This document shows positions 9,961 to 19,113 of a stretch of 64,000 bases of DNA, in pieces. The first letter of the stretch is position 1, and each line of letters begins with the position of its first letter. The translations under genes were made by a program, and so were the position numbers. The notes beneath the pieces are model-generated. The model was not told where the DNA came from, made no database searches, and saw only the letters and a list, made by a program, of their open reading frames with translations. Origin of the DNA: Pseudomonas anguilliseptica (GTDB lineage Bacteria > Pseudomonadota > Gammaproteobacteria > Pseudomonadales > Pseudomonadaceae); assembly GCF_021375795.1 (NCBI RefSeq), contig NZ_JAEIOI010000003.1, positions 1 through 64,000 on the forward strand, in the 5' to 3' direction.

Positions 9961-10908
9961 ATGACCCAAGCCCGCTACAAGATTGTCTTCAACGGCGAGT
10001 TGATGCCAGACGCCAGCCTGGAAGCCACCCAGGAAAATCTCGCCCGCCTGTTCAAAAGTGACCTGACGCGCATCCACTCGTTGTTTATCGGCAAAGCCGT
10101 CGATCTCAAACGCGACCTCAGCGAGAACGAAGCGGATCAGTACCTCAAGGCCCTGCAAAGCGCCGGTGCCAAGGTGCGCAAGGAGCAGGACTTCGCCGCC
10201 AGCCTGAGCCTGGTGGAAACCGATGATCACCGCGCCCCCGATAGCGAATCAGTCAACAACGCGCAGATGACCTGCCCCAAATGCGGCCATCAGCAAGCCA
10301 AAGCCATTGAGTGCTCGGCATGCGGCATCGTTATCGAGAAATTTATCGCTCGCCAGGCTCTGCTCGCAGAAAATCCGCCAGAAGTGGTCAGCCCTGCGCC
10401 CAGTAGCCCCTATGCCACGCCCAAAGCCACTGTGGCGGAAAGCCTGCCCGAATTTGGCGAGCTGAAGGTGATAGGCATCGAAGGACGGATCGGCCGCTTG
10501 CGCTACCTGGCCTGGTCACTGGTCTTGATACTGGCCTGTATGCCTGTGTTCGGCATCGCCGCCGGTTTCTTTGCCGCGTCGGAAATACTCGGCGGCCTGT
10601 TGATGGTTATCGCCGGTATCGCCGTTGCCGTGATCAGCATCATGTTCGGGGTGAAGCGCCTGCACGATATCGGCTGGTCAGGCTGGTTACTGCTGATCAC
10701 CCTGGTACCGGTGGTTGGCGGAGTGTTCTCGCTGCTGATGTTCATCATCCCCGGTAGCACTGAGGCTAACCGCTTCGGCCCACCGCCACCGCCCAACAGC
10801 ACGGCGGTGAAAGTCCTTGCCTTGCTGTGGATCGCCCTGATCGTCGTCGGCATCATCGCGGCCATCGCCCTGCCCGCCTATATGGGCTATGCAGACGCTG
10901 CCGCCTAA
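9961..10908 (+). CDS. Zinc-ribbon and DUF805 membrane protein with pilin-like C-terminal helix
   Basis: Unknown function. The 315-residue protein starts with a soluble domain of about 80 residues resembling a ribosomal L7/L12-like or ATP-grasp-free regulator fold (no confident match). A zinc ribbon follows with Cys105, Cys108, Cys118 and Cys121 (CPKCG and CSACG). A DUF805-type membrane region starts near residue 165 and has several helices and the family segment RLHDIGWSGW. The last 30 residues form another hydrophobic helix ending GIIAAIALPAYMGYA, strikingly like the N-terminal helix of type IV pilins. A ribosome site AAGGA lies 8 bases before the ATG. The gene has no counterpart I recall between PAO1 PA0659 and PA0658. 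Confidence 0.8.
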   Translation: MTQARYKIVFNGELMPDASLEATQENLARLFKSDLTRIHSLFIGKAVDLKRDLSENEADQYLKALQSAGAKVRKEQDFAASLSLVETDDHRAPDSESVNNAQMTCPKCGHQQAKAIECSACGIVIEKFIARQALLAENPPEVVSPAPSSPYATPKATVAESLPEFGELKVIGIEGRIGRLRYLAWSLVLILACMPVFGIAAGFFAASEILGGLLMVIAGIAVAVISIMFGVKRLHDIGWSGWLLLITLVPVVGGVFSLLMFIIPGSTEANRFGPPPPPNSTAVKVLALLWIALIVVGIIAAIALPAYMGYADAAA

Positions 10909-10961
10909 GACGCAACCTTGCACGGTGCGAGGGGTCGAAAGGCCCCTTCCCGGAGAATCCT

Positions 10962-11756
10962 ATGACCCGTTATGCGCTTATCACCGGAGCTTCCAGCGGT
11001 ATTGGCCTGGCATTGGCCGAAGCCCTGGCCCGGCGTGGCCGCAACCTGATTCTGGTGGCGCGCCAGCGCGATGCGCTGGAAAGCATTGCCTGCGAGCTGA
11101 CCCAGCGTTTTTCCGTAGAGGTGCTGTTCCGCGTCTGCGACCTCAGCCAGCCGCTGCAGGTCAGTGGCCTGCTGCATGAGCTGGAGCAAGGCGAGCGCAG
11201 TATCGATCTGCTGGTGAACAACGCCGGCATCGGCACCTCGGGCGCTTACGTGGCTCAGGACTGGGCGCGTGAGCAGCAACTGATCGAGCTGAATATCCTG
11301 GCCCTGGCGCGCCTGTGTCATGCCATCGGCACCATCATGGCCGGCCAGGGCAGCGGGCAGATTCTTAACGTCGCCTCGGTCGCCGGCTTTCAGCCAGGCC
11401 CTGGCATGAGCAACTACTACGCCAGCAAAGCCTATGTGCTGCATTTCTCCGAAGGCCTGCGCGAGGAGCTGAAAGCCGACGGCGTGAAAGTCTCCGTGCT
11501 CTGCCCAGGCCCCACTCGCAGTGCGTTCTTCCGCACAGCCAGCATGGACGTCAAAGCCCTGCAAGGCAGCAAACTGATGATGAGCTGCGAAGAAGTGGCA
11601 CTGATCACGGTTAAAGCCCTGGAGAAGAATCGCGCGATCATCATCCCGGGCTGGCGCAACCGCCTGCTCGCCCTCAGCCCGCGCCTGGCACCGCGCTGGC
11701 TGGTCCGCCGGATCAGCGCACGACTGAATCGCCAGTTCGGCAAGCCGGCAGCCTAG
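10962..11756 (+). CDS. Short-chain dehydrogenase/reductase
   Basis: NAD(P)-dependent oxidoreductase of the classical SDR family, substrate unknown. The 264-residue protein has the cofactor motif TGASSGIG at residues 8-15, the NNAG motif, and the catalytic Ser plus YxxxK (YYASK) in mid-sequence. The C terminus after residue 225 is basic and rich in Leu and Arg. The ATG at 10962 has a GGAG site 7 bases upstream and puts the Rossmann motif at the N terminus; an upstream in-frame start at 10827 would run inside the preceding gene. It converges on the AAA ATPase gene with no gap. PAO1 PA0658. Confidence 0.92.
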   Translation: MTRYALITGASSGIGLALAEALARRGRNLILVARQRDALESIACELTQRFSVEVLFRVCDLSQPLQVSGLLHELEQGERSIDLLVNNAGIGTSGAYVAQDWAREQQLIELNILALARLCHAIGTIMAGQGSGQILNVASVAGFQPGPGMSNYYASKAYVLHFSEGLREELKADGVKVSVLCPGPTRSAFFRTASMDVKALQGSKLMMSCEEVALITVKALEKNRAIIIPGWRNRLLALSPRLAPRWLVRRISARLNRQFGKPAA

Positions 11757-13238
11757 CTAGCCGGCATTGACCGTACGGCCGTCCGCCCAGGCGCGCAGGG
11801 CAGCAAGGTCTTCGGCCATCACCACCGACAGCGGCGCAGTGCCTTGAATGCTCTGCAGCAGCAATGCCTGGTTGACCGTTTGTTGCTGCGCTTGCGCGGC
11901 ATACAGGGCACTGACCACCGCCTGCTCGATCTCCGCGCCGGAAAAGCCATCGCAAGCGGCGGCCAGCTGAGCCAGATCAAACTCAGTCACCTCCAGCTCA
12001 CGCCGCGCCAGGTGAATACGGAAGATTTCGGCCCGCACTGCTGCGTCCGGCAAGTCGACAAAGAACAGCTCATCGAAGCGCCCCTTGCGCATCAGCTCCG
12101 GCGGTAGCCGGGAAATCGCGTTGGCCGTGGCCACCATAAATACCGGCGCCTTGCGCTCGGCCATCCAGGTCAGCAAGGTGCCGAGTACGCGCTGGCTGAC
12201 GCCACCATCATGGTCACCACTGGCCAGGCCCTTCTCGATCTCGTCCATCCACAGCACACAGGGCGCCATCTGTTCAGCCAACTTGAGGGCTTCACGCAGG
12301 TTGCGTTCGGTTTCGCCGAAAAACTTGTTGTACAGGCAGGCAAAATCCAGACGCAGCAGGGGCAAGCCCCACAGGCCGGCGATGGCCTTGGCGGCCAGGC
12401 TCTTGCCACCGCCCTGCACCCCAACCAGCAGCACACCCTTGGGTAGATCGACGCCTTTGCCCTCTAGGAAGATGCCCTGCCGCTCACACAGCCAGCGCTT
12501 GAGATTGCTCAGCCCGCCGACCTCGGCGAAACGTGCGGTGTCGTACTCGAAACTCAGCACGCCATCGAGATCGAGCAGCTTGAATTTGGTCTTGTTCAGC
12601 TCCGGCAGGTCTTCCTGAGTGATCGCGCCGTCATCGCAGATCACATTGCGCGCCAGCGCACGCGCTTCGGCATGGCTGAGACCACGCAGGTTTTTCACCA
12701 CCTGCTGCAAGGTGCGGTTATCGGTGCGCACCCGAGCATTGCGGTTGCGCGCACTCCAACCGGTAGCCTCGTCACGCACGATGGCCAGCAGCTCTTCCTC
12801 GGAAGGCAGCGCCAGACTGAAGCGCGAGGCATAGCGCTGCACCTCGGGCGGTAGTTTGCAGGCATGGGAGACCAGCACCAGCGTCGGTTTGCTGGGCGAC
12901 TCGCTCATGGCGATTTCCTTGAGCAGACGCACCAGCTTGGGGTTGTCCTCAAGAAACGGATGCAGATCGCACAGCACATAGAGCGTCGGCTGTGTGTCCG
13001 CCTTGATCAGGCGCAGCGCGGTTTCCGGCTCCAGGGTAGCGCTGTCGACCGGCTCCTGAATGGAATAGCCCACACGCTGCAACCCCTCGGTTACCGACCA
13101 CACCTGCAAGCCAAGACCACGGCGCACGGCAAGACCGGTCAGGGTTTCCAGCACCCGCGGCTCATCCCAGGACTCGATCAGCACCAGCTTGGTCTTGGAG
13201 TCCAACACCAGACCCAGATCATGAATATCGTTTTTCAC
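11757..13238 (-). CDS. AAA family ATPase (FtsH/CDC48-type single AAA domain)
   Basis: Predicted ATP-driven remodelling protein, target unknown. The 493-residue protein has an N-terminal domain of about 240 residues, then one AAA module. The module has Walker A GVQGGGKS, Walker B CVLWMDEIEKG, a second region of homology with TANAISRLPPEL and the arginine finger in RKGRFDE, and a C-terminal lid with GFSGAEIEQ. The N-terminal part resembles the ATPases found with ycf46-type proteins. The start is taken as GTG at 13238, because AAGGAG lies 5-6 bases upstream; ATG alternatives further upstream would run across the divergent HIT gene's promoter. PAO1 PA0657. Confidence 0.88.
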   Translation of the reverse strand: MKNDIHDLGLVLDSKTKLVLIESWDEPRVLETLTGLAVRRGLGLQVWSVTEGLQRVGYSIQEPVDSATLEPETALRLIKADTQPTLYVLCDLHPFLEDNPKLVRLLKEIAMSESPSKPTLVLVSHACKLPPEVQRYASRFSLALPSEEELLAIVRDEATGWSARNRNARVRTDNRTLQQVVKNLRGLSHAEARALARNVICDDGAITQEDLPELNKTKFKLLDLDGVLSFEYDTARFAEVGGLSNLKRWLCERQGIFLEGKGVDLPKGVLLVGVQGGGKSLAAKAIAGLWGLPLLRLDFACLYNKFFGETERNLREALKLAEQMAPCVLWMDEIEKGLASGDHDGGVSQRVLGTLLTWMAERKAPVFMVATANAISRLPPELMRKGRFDELFFVDLPDAAVRAEIFRIHLARRELEVTEFDLAQLAAACDGFSGAEIEQAVVSALYAAQAQQQTVNQALLLQSIQGTAPLSVVMAEDLAALRAWADGRTVNAG

Positions 13239-13293
13239 CCACACTCCTTGTCCACTAAACTCGGCCCTCTTTTGAATGGCCTGGGGACTGTCC

Positions 13294-13632
13294 ATGGACT
13301 GTCTGTTTTGCAAGATCGTCGCTGGTGAAATACCTGCGCGCAAGCTTTATGAAGATGATCAGGTGGTGGCCTTTCACGATATTGGCCCACAGGCACCGGT
13401 GCACTTTCTGGTGATCCCGAAAAAGCACATCAGCACCCTCAATGACCTGAGCGCCGCTGACACGCCACTGGCCGGGCATATTCTCTTCACCGCCCAGCGC
13501 CTGGCCAAGGAGCAAGGCTGCGAGGAAGGCTTTCGCGTGGTGATGAACTGCAATGACCTGGGCGGCCAGACCGTGCACCACATCCATATGCATGTACTCG
13601 GACAACGGCAGATGGCATGGCCGCCGGGTTGA
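13294..13632 (+). CDS. HIT family hydrolase
   Basis: Nucleotide phosphoramidase/hydrolase of the HINT branch. The 112-residue protein has an N-terminal CLFCKI zinc pair, the VHFLVIPKKH strand and the HIT triad QTVHHIHMHV at about residues 94-103. The ATG at 13294 gives the standard HINT N terminus. The end overlaps the start of the next gene by 16 bases. Divergent from the AAA ATPase. PAO1 PA0656. Confidence 0.95.
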   Translation: MDCLFCKIVAGEIPARKLYEDDQVVAFHDIGPQAPVHFLVIPKKHISTLNDLSAADTPLAGHILFTAQRLAKEQGCEEGFRVVMNCNDLGGQTVHHIHMHVLGQRQMAWPPG

Positions 13633-14450
13633 GTCGCACCTTACTCGGCGCGCTGAGCCTGCTCACCCTGCTGATTGGCAACTCCGCGCACGCAGACACG
13701 CCGGGCAAGGTGTTTAGCGACACCTTACCCCAAGGCCAGCAAGGTCCGCAGCTGGTTGTGGTGCCGGCCGGGCGCTATCTGCTTGGCGACCACAGTGGCC
13801 GCGGCAACCATAACGAACGCCCGCTCACGCCGATCGAAATCAGCCAACCCTTCGCCATCGGGCGCTATGAAGTGACGTTCAGCGACTGGCAGCAATACGC
13901 CGAAGCCACGGCCACGCCGATGCCGGATAACGAAGGCTGGGGCCTGTCGGCACAACGACCGGTGATCCATGTGTCCTGGCACCAGGCCCATGCCTACAGC
14001 CAGTGGCTGTCAAAAGTCACCGGGCAGCGCTATCGCCTGCCCACCGAAGCCGAATGGGAATATGCCGCCCGCGCCGGCAGCACCAGCTATTACTGGTGGG
14101 GTGAGCAGCTCGACAGCCCGGAAACGCAACCGCGCGCGCATTGCCGCGGCTGCGCCACCTCGCGGCTAATCCAGAGCAAGACCGAGCGCGTCGGCCAGTT
14201 TCCAGCCAATGCCTTCGGCCTGCACGACACCGCCGGCAATGTCTGGGAATGGACCGCCTCGCGCTTCGCCAGTCCCTTCGACGGCAGCGAACAACACAGC
14301 GCCGGGTTGCTGGATCAAAGCCCGCGCGTGGTCCGAGGCGGCGCCTGGAACAGCGGCCCGACCTACCTGCGCAGCAGCCAGCGCGACATGAAGCAGCCAC
14401 AGCACAAGGACTACGCCCTGGGGTTTCGCGTGCTACGCGAACTGCCCTGA
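13617..14450 (+). CDS. Secreted formylglycine-enzyme-like (SUMF1 fold) protein lacking the catalytic cysteine
   Basis: Formylglycine-generating enzymes oxidise a Cys of sulfatases; many homologues use the fold for other work. This 277-residue protein has a signal peptide (cleavage after about residue 27, SAHA) and the FGE-sulfatase fold from about residue 42: VVPAGRYLLG, RLPTEAEWEYAARAG, DTAGNVWEWT and RVVRGGAWNSG. In true enzymes the C-terminal GFRC supplies a catalytic Cys; here it is GFRVL. A CRGC pair in mid-sequence could hold a metal or disulfide. Therefore sulfatase activation is unlikely, and a binding or EgtB/PvdO-like role is more plausible. The start overlaps the HIT gene by 16 bases with a weak ribosome site, so expression may depend on coupling. 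I do not recall it at this spot in PAO1. Confidence 0.85.
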   Translation: MAAGLSRTLLGALSLLTLLIGNSAHADTPGKVFSDTLPQGQQGPQLVVVPAGRYLLGDHSGRGNHNERPLTPIEISQPFAIGRYEVTFSDWQQYAEATATPMPDNEGWGLSAQRPVIHVSWHQAHAYSQWLSKVTGQRYRLPTEAEWEYAARAGSTSYYWWGEQLDSPETQPRAHCRGCATSRLIQSKTERVGQFPANAFGLHDTAGNVWEWTASRFASPFDGSEQHSAGLLDQSPRVVRGGAWNSGPTYLRSSQRDMKQPQHKDYALGFRVLRELP

Positions 14451-14542
14451 AACCAATGCGTACGAGGCTGCGACGAAACGTCAACAGACCTTCTGGCGCG
14501 TGTAGAGTAAACTGAACGCCGTCATCATCGCCGGAGGTCCTT

Positions 14543-15190
14543 ATGGCCAGCGAACGTCACTTCTCACCTGTTGATCGCCTGCTGCTGCAAGCCGATGCGG
14601 CCCTGCGCACCCTGCTGCCGTTCAGCGGCCAGCCGACACGGCCGTCACCGGCGATCGTGCAGCCGGAGGCCGAACTGGACGAGCGCCAGGCCCAGCATGT
14701 GGCCGGGCTGATGCGCATCAACCATACCGGTGAGGTTTGCGCCCAGGCGTTGTACCAGGGCCAGGCGCTGACCGCCAAGTTGCCGCAGGTACGCCAGGCG
14801 ATGGAGCATGCCGCCGATGAGGAAATTGACCATCTGGCCTGGTGCGAACAGCGCATCCGTCAGCTGGGCAGCCAACCGAGCATTCTCAATCCGCTGTTCT
14901 ACGGCCTGTCTTTCGGTGTCGGCGCTGCGGCCGGGCTGATCAGCGACAAGGTCAGCCTGGGGTTTGTCGCTGCCACCGAAGACCAGGTGGTCAAACATCT
15001 GGACGATCACCTGCAGCAGATTCCGCAGGAAGACCAGAAATCCCGGGCGATTCTTGAGCAGATGCGTGTCGATGAAGAGCAGCACGCCTGCAACGCACTG
15101 GACGCCGGCGGTTTGCGCTTCCCGGCACCGGTAAAGTTCGGCATGAGCCTGCTGGCCAAGGTCATGACCAGCACCACCTACCGCGTGTAA
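14543..15190 (+). CDS. coq7: Demethoxyubiquinone hydroxylase
   Basis: Di-iron monooxygenase for the last hydroxylation of ubiquinone synthesis. The 215-residue protein has the carboxylate and His ligands of the Coq7 family in the segments [22 protein letters not shown] and VDEEQHA, with a membrane-associating hydrophobic stretch around [18 protein letters not shown] site lies 6 bases before the ATG. It is followed by a palindromic terminator. In PAO1 (PA0655) the next gene is speD; here speD is absent and an osmC-like gene follows. Confidence 0.96.
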   Translation: MASERHFSPVDRLLLQADAALRTLLPFSGQPTRPSPAIVQPEAELDERQAQHVAGLMRINHTGEVCAQALYQGQALTAKLPQVRQAMEHAADEEIDHLAWCEQRIRQLGSQPSILNPLFYGLSFGVGAAAGLISDKVSLGFVAATEDQVVKHLDDHLQQIPQEDQKSRAILEQMRVDEEQHACNALDAGGLRFPAPVKFGMSLLAKVMTSTTYRV

Positions 15191-15210
15191 GGCTAAATCA
15201 GCGGCACAAA

Positions 15211-15232
15211 AAAGGGCACCTAGGTGCCCTTT
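15211..15232. terminator. Bidirectional terminator between coq7 and osmC-like gene
   Basis: A 22-base perfect palindrome with A-run and T-run flanks, 20 bases after coq7 and 25 before the end of the convergent gene. It acts as an intrinsic terminator for both strands. Confidence 0.85.
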
Positions 15233-15257
15233 TCCATTCCTGAGAGATCGTACCGAG

Positions 15258-15683
15258 TTACTCGCCCAGTTCGACAATCTCGTAGTCATGGGTGATCTCA
15301 ACCCCGCCGCGGCCCAGCATGATCGAAGCCGAGCAGTACTTCTCGGCCGACAGCTCAACCGCACGCTTGACCTGGGCCTCTTTTAACCCACGACCCTTGA
15401 CCACGAAATGCAGGTGGATCTTGGTAAACACCTTGGGTTCTTCCGTGGCGCGTTCGGCTTCGAGAAAGGCTTCGCAGCTCTCGACCGCCTGGCGGGATTT
15501 TTTCAGGATGCTGACCACATCAAAGTTGCTGCAACCGCCCAGACCGATCAGCACCATCTCCATCGGGCGCACACCCAGGTTGCGGCCACCGCTCTCCGGC
15601 GGGCCGTCCATCACCACCGCATGGCCGCTGCCCGACTCTCCGATAAACAGGGCTTCACCGGCCCACTGAATACGCGCTTTCAT
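15258..15683 (-). CDS. OsmC/Ohr family protein
   Basis: Likely thiol-dependent peroxidase of the OsmC family. The 141-residue protein has the two redox cysteines in GLGGCSNFD (about residue 50) and EKYCSAS (about residue 114), the standard OsmC spacing. It belongs to the YhfA-like branch rather than Ohr, judging by length and the MKARIQW N terminus. The ATG at 15683 is chosen because the family domain starts there; the 40 residues upstream in frame are Cys/Ser-rich and not domain-like. Convergent with coq7, divergent from vfr. PAO1 PA0653. Confidence 0.9.
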   Translation of the reverse strand: MKARIQWAGEALFIGESGSGHAVVMDGPPESGGRNLGVRPMEMVLIGLGGCSNFDVVSILKKSRQAVESCEAFLEAERATEEPKVFTKIHLHFVVKGRGLKEAQVKRAVELSAEKYCSASIMLGRGGVEITHDYEIVELGE

Positions 15684-15919
15684 TACCCAGGCTCCGCTGC
15701 TAAAAAAGGAAGGCAGCTTAGCACAGCGCTTTTGCCGACCGCTGTGCACACCTGTTACGCACAAGTTCCCTCTGCTTGTGATAGCCAGGTCGCAATTCCA
15801 CACCTAGTATTGGAGTGTTTGTTAAGCTCGCGATGGATTGCTGGCACACTTGTACGGATAACTATTATTAGAAACGCCAGCCAGACAACGGCTTACTTTT
15901 ATAAATTCGGGATTCGGGC

Positions 15920-16564
15920 ATGGTTGCTATTACCCTCACACCTAAAATAAAAAATCTCGACAAACTACTCGCGCACTGTCACCGCCGCCGCTACACCGCA
16001 AAGAGCACCATCATCTATGCAGGCGATCGCTGTGAAACGCTGTTCTTCATCGTCAAAGGTTCGGTCACCATCCTGATCGAAGACGATGATGGTCGGGAAA
16101 TGATCATCGCTTACCTCAATGCCGGGGATTTCTTCGGTGAAATGGGCCTGTTCGAAAAGGACGGCGCCGAAAAAGAACGCAGCGCCTGGGTGCGCGCCAA
16201 AACCGAGTGCGAAGTGGCGGAACTGAGCTATGCCAAGTTTCGCGAACTCACCCAGCAGGACCCGGACATTCTCTATGCCCTGGGCAGCCAGATGGCCGAG
16301 CGCCTGCGCAACACCACGCGCAAGGTCGGCGACCTGGCCTTTCTCGACGTCACCGGACGCGTTGCGCGCACCCTGCTGGACCTGTGCAAACAACCCGATG
16401 CCATGACCCACCCTGACGGCATGCAGATCAAGATCACCCGTCAGGAAATCGGTCGTATCGTCGGCTGCTCGCGCGAGATGGTCGGTCGCGTGCTCAAGGC
16501 TCTGGAAGAACAGGGCCTGGTCAGCGTCAAAGGCAAGACCATGGTGGTGTTCGGCACACGCTGA
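15920..16564 (+). CDS. vfr: cAMP-responsive regulator Vfr (CRP family)
   Basis: Cyclic-AMP-dependent activator controlling virulence, quorum sensing and type IV pili in P. aeruginosa. The 214-residue protein has a cAMP-binding jelly roll with the phosphate-binding cassette [11 protein letters not shown] followed by ERSAWVRA, a long dimer helix, and a C-terminal winged helix with recognition segment [13 protein letters not shown]. It is collinear with Vfr over its whole length. The 236-base upstream region has a TGTGA half site at 15777-15781 and a loose promoter (TTGCTG 15838, TATTAT 15863, spacer 19), hinting at autoregulation but not proving it. Followed by a perfect palindromic terminator shared with trpC. 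PAO1 PA0652. Confidence 0.96.
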   Translation: MVAITLTPKIKNLDKLLAHCHRRRYTAKSTIIYAGDRCETLFFIVKGSVTILIEDDDGREMIIAYLNAGDFFGEMGLFEKDGAEKERSAWVRAKTECEVAELSYAKFRELTQQDPDILYALGSQMAERLRNTTRKVGDLAFLDVTGRVARTLLDLCKQPDAMTHPDGMQIKITRQEIGRIVGCSREMVGRVLKALEEQGLVSVKGKTMVVFGTR

Positions 16565-16580
16565 GCCGCCTGCGATAGCC

Positions 16581-16614
16581 ATAAAAAAGCCGACGCATGC
16601 GTCGGCTTTTTTAT
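16581..16614. terminator. Bidirectional terminator between vfr and trpC
   Basis: A 34-base perfect palindrome: GC stem flanked by six A on one side and six T on the other, between convergent vfr and trpC. Classic intrinsic terminator on both strands. Confidence 0.93.
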
Positions 16615-16626
16615 GTCGTGGTGCTT

Positions 16627-17463
16627 TCAGTCCACATCAGGCGCTGCGATCACCCGCTTGCGCTCCGGGAAGAACAGACGCTCCAGCTCAGCCCCTGGAT
16701 TATCGGCGCGCATAAACGCCTCGCCGACCAGGAAGGCATACACCTCGCTGATTTCCATCAGCTCGACATCGGCGCGGTTGAGGATGCCACTCTCGGTCAC
16801 CACCAGACGGTCACGGGGAATCCGTGGCAGCAGGTCGAGGGTGGTTTCCAGGCTCAGCTCGAAGGTGTGCAGGTTGCGGTTGTTGATCCCCACCAGCGGC
16901 GTATCCAGGGTTTTCAAGGCACGCTCCAGCTCATCGCCGTCATGCACTTCCACCAGCACATCGAGATCAAAGGCTTTGGCCGTCGCGGCCAGCTCGGCCA
17001 TCTGTGCGTCTTCCAGCGCCGAGACGATCAGCAGCACACAGTCTGCGCCCAGAGCGCGGGCTTCGACGATCTGGTACGGGTCAATCATGAAATCCTTGCG
17101 AATCACCGGCAGCGAGCACGCCGCACGGGCGTCTTGCAGGTAGCGATCCGCGCCCTGAAAGAAGTCGATATCGGTCAGCACTGACAGGCAGGTGGCACCG
17201 CCGGCCTGATAATTCTGGGCAATCTCGGCCGGCACGAAATGCTCACGCAATACGCCCTTGCTCGGTGAGGCCTTTTTGATTTCGGCGATCACTGCCGGCT
17301 GTTTGCGCTTGGCCTGGCTGATCAGCGCCTCGGCAAAGCCGCGCACCGGGTCGGCGCTGCGGGCTTGCTGCTCCAGCTCGGCCAGCGAAACAACGGCGCG
17401 GCGTGCGGCGACTTCTTCAGCCTTGCGCGCGAGAATCTTCTCCAGAACGGTTGGAATACTCAC
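16627..17463 (-). CDS. trpC: Indole-3-glycerol phosphate synthase
   Basis: Ring closure of CdRP to indole-3-glycerol phosphate in tryptophan synthesis. The 278-residue single-domain TIM barrel has the N-terminal [12 protein letters not shown] helix, the catalytic Lys in [23 protein letters not shown] and VTESGI motifs. It is not fused to TrpF. The start overlaps the trpD stop by ATGA. Last gene of the trpE-G-D-C run. PAO1 PA0651. Confidence 0.97.
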   Translation of the reverse strand: MSIPTVLEKILARKAEEVAARRAVVSLAELEQQARSADPVRGFAEALISQAKRKQPAVIAEIKKASPSKGVLREHFVPAEIAQNYQAGGATCLSVLTDIDFFQGADRYLQDARAACSLPVIRKDFMIDPYQIVEARALGADCVLLIVSALEDAQMAELAATAKAFDLDVLVEVHDGDELERALKTLDTPLVGINNRNLHTFELSLETTLDLLPRIPRDRLVVTESGILNRADVELMEISEVYAFLVGEAFMRADNPGAELERLFFPERKRVIAAPDVD

Positions 17464-18509
17464 CCGGCATTCTCCTCTTTGAATACAGCGGTAAAGGACA
17501 CCAACTCTTGCAACTTCTCCCAGGCCAAGCCGGTGTGCAAGGCGTCATGGGCGAGCTGCACGCCTTGCTTAAGGCTGCTCGCCAGATCCGCCGCATACAC
17601 CGCCGCACCGGCATTCAGGGCAATCATGTCGGCCGCTTTCTGCCCAGCTTCGCTCTTGCGCTTCGTCAGGGCATCACGAATCAGTGCCAGCGAGGCCTCC
17701 GGGCTTTCCACCGCCAGGCCAACCAAACTCTGGCTCTTCAGCCCGAGGTCTTCCGGCAGCACTTCGTATTCGCTGATCTGGCCATCCTTCAGCTCAGCGA
17801 CATGGGTCGCCGACGCCAGGCTGAATTCATCCAACCCATCGCGCGAATGCACCACCAGAATGTGCTGACTGCCCAGGCGCTTGAGCACCTCGGCCAGCGG
17901 CCGGCACAGCGCCTGACTGAACACGCCCACCACCTGGTGTTTGACCCCGGCCGGATTGGTCAGCGGGCCGAGCATATTGAAGAGGGTGCGCAGGCCCAGC
18001 TCACGACGTGGCACAGCGGCATACTTCATCGCCGAGTGATGCACCTGGGCAAACATAAAGCCGACACCAACACTCTCGATGCAACGCGCCACCTGTACAG
18101 GGGTCAGGCTCAGGTAGATCCCCGCCGCTTCAAGCAGGTCGGCACTGCCACTCTTACCGGAGACGGCACGATTGCCGTGTTTGGCCACCTTGCCGCCTGC
18201 AGCCGCAACCACAAAGCTCGCTGCGGTGGAGACGTTGAAAATATTCGCGCCATCGCCACCGGTGCCGACCACATCGACCACATGATCGAGGGTCTGCAGG
18301 TGCACATGGCTGGCCAGCTCACGCATGACCGAAACGGCACCGACGATCTCGTCGATGGTCTCGCTTTTCATGCGCATGCCCATCAGAAAAGCGCCGATCT
18401 GCGCATCCGTGCACTGGCCCGTCATGATTTCGCGCATGACGTCCTGCATTTCTTCGGTGCTCAGGTCGAGTTGGTTGACCACTCGGTTGAGGGCTTCCTT
18501 GATATTCAT
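17460..18509 (-). CDS. trpD: Anthranilate phosphoribosyltransferase
   Basis: Adds phosphoribose from PRPP to anthranilate. The 349-residue protein has the PRPP loop [14 protein letters not shown] near residue 80, [15 protein letters not shown], and the GLDE motif in HSRDGLDEF. The start shares one base with the trpG stop and the stop overlaps trpC, giving tight translational coupling. PAO1 PA0650. Confidence 0.97.
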   Translation of the reverse strand: MNIKEALNRVVNQLDLSTEEMQDVMREIMTGQCTDAQIGAFLMGMRMKSETIDEIVGAVSVMRELASHVHLQTLDHVVDVVGTGGDGANIFNVSTAASFVVAAAGGKVAKHGNRAVSGKSGSADLLEAAGIYLSLTPVQVARCIESVGVGFMFAQVHHSAMKYAAVPRRELGLRTLFNMLGPLTNPAGVKHQVVGVFSQALCRPLAEVLKRLGSQHILVVHSRDGLDEFSLASATHVAELKDGQISEYEVLPEDLGLKSQSLVGLAVESPEASLALIRDALTKRKSEAGQKAADMIALNAGAAVYAADLASSLKQGVQLAHDALHTGLAWEKLQELVSFTAVFKEENAG

Positions 18510-19102
18510 CAGCGCTGGCCTCCTTGTTGTTTGAGGAAGTTGGCAAACAGCTCGTGGCCCTGCTCGGTGAGAATCGACTCAGGGTGAAACTGCACGCCCT
18601 CAATATGCAGGGTCTTGTGGCGCAGGCCCATGATCTCATCCACGGAGCCGTCCTCATGCTGCGTCCACGCAGTGACCTCCAGGCAATCCGGCAGGGTTTC
18701 GCGTTTGACCACCAGGGAATGGTAGCGGGTCACGGTCAGCGGGTTGTTCAGGCCGGCGAAGACGCCCAGGTCGCGATGGAACACCGGACTGGTCTTGCCG
18801 TGCATCACCTGACGGGCGCGAACTACATCGCCACCGAAAGCCTGGCCGATGCTCTGGTGCCCCAGGCATACGCCGAGAATCGGCAGCTTACCGGCAAAGT
18901 GCAGGATGGCCTCAATGGACACCCCGGCTTCAGTTGGCGTGCACGGCCCAGGCGAGACAACGATACGCTCGGGCTTAAGCGCCTCGATTTCGCCAATGGA
19001 TAGCTCGTCATTGCGAATCACGTGGACGTCGGCACCCAGCTCGCCCAGGTACTGCACCACGTTGTAGGTGAAGGAGTCGTAGTTATCGATCATCAAAAGC
19101 AT
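18509..19102 (-). CDS. trpG: Anthranilate synthase glutaminase component
   Basis: Class I glutamine amidotransferase that feeds ammonia to TrpE. The 197-residue protein has the catalytic Cys in GVCLGHQ (about residue 79) and His-Glu in VQFHPES. It starts only 11 bases after trpE, whereas in PAO1 trpE and trpG are separated by a large pyocin cluster. PAO1 PA0649. Confidence 0.97.
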   Translation of the reverse strand: MLLMIDNYDSFTYNVVQYLGELGADVHVIRNDELSIGEIEALKPERIVVSPGPCTPTEAGVSIEAILHFAGKLPILGVCLGHQSIGQAFGGDVVRARQVMHGKTSPVFHRDLGVFAGLNNPLTVTRYHSLVVKRETLPDCLEVTAWTQHEDGSVDEIMGLRHKTLHIEGVQFHPESILTEQGHELFANFLKQQGGQR

Positions 19103-19113
19103 GGCGGGACTCC

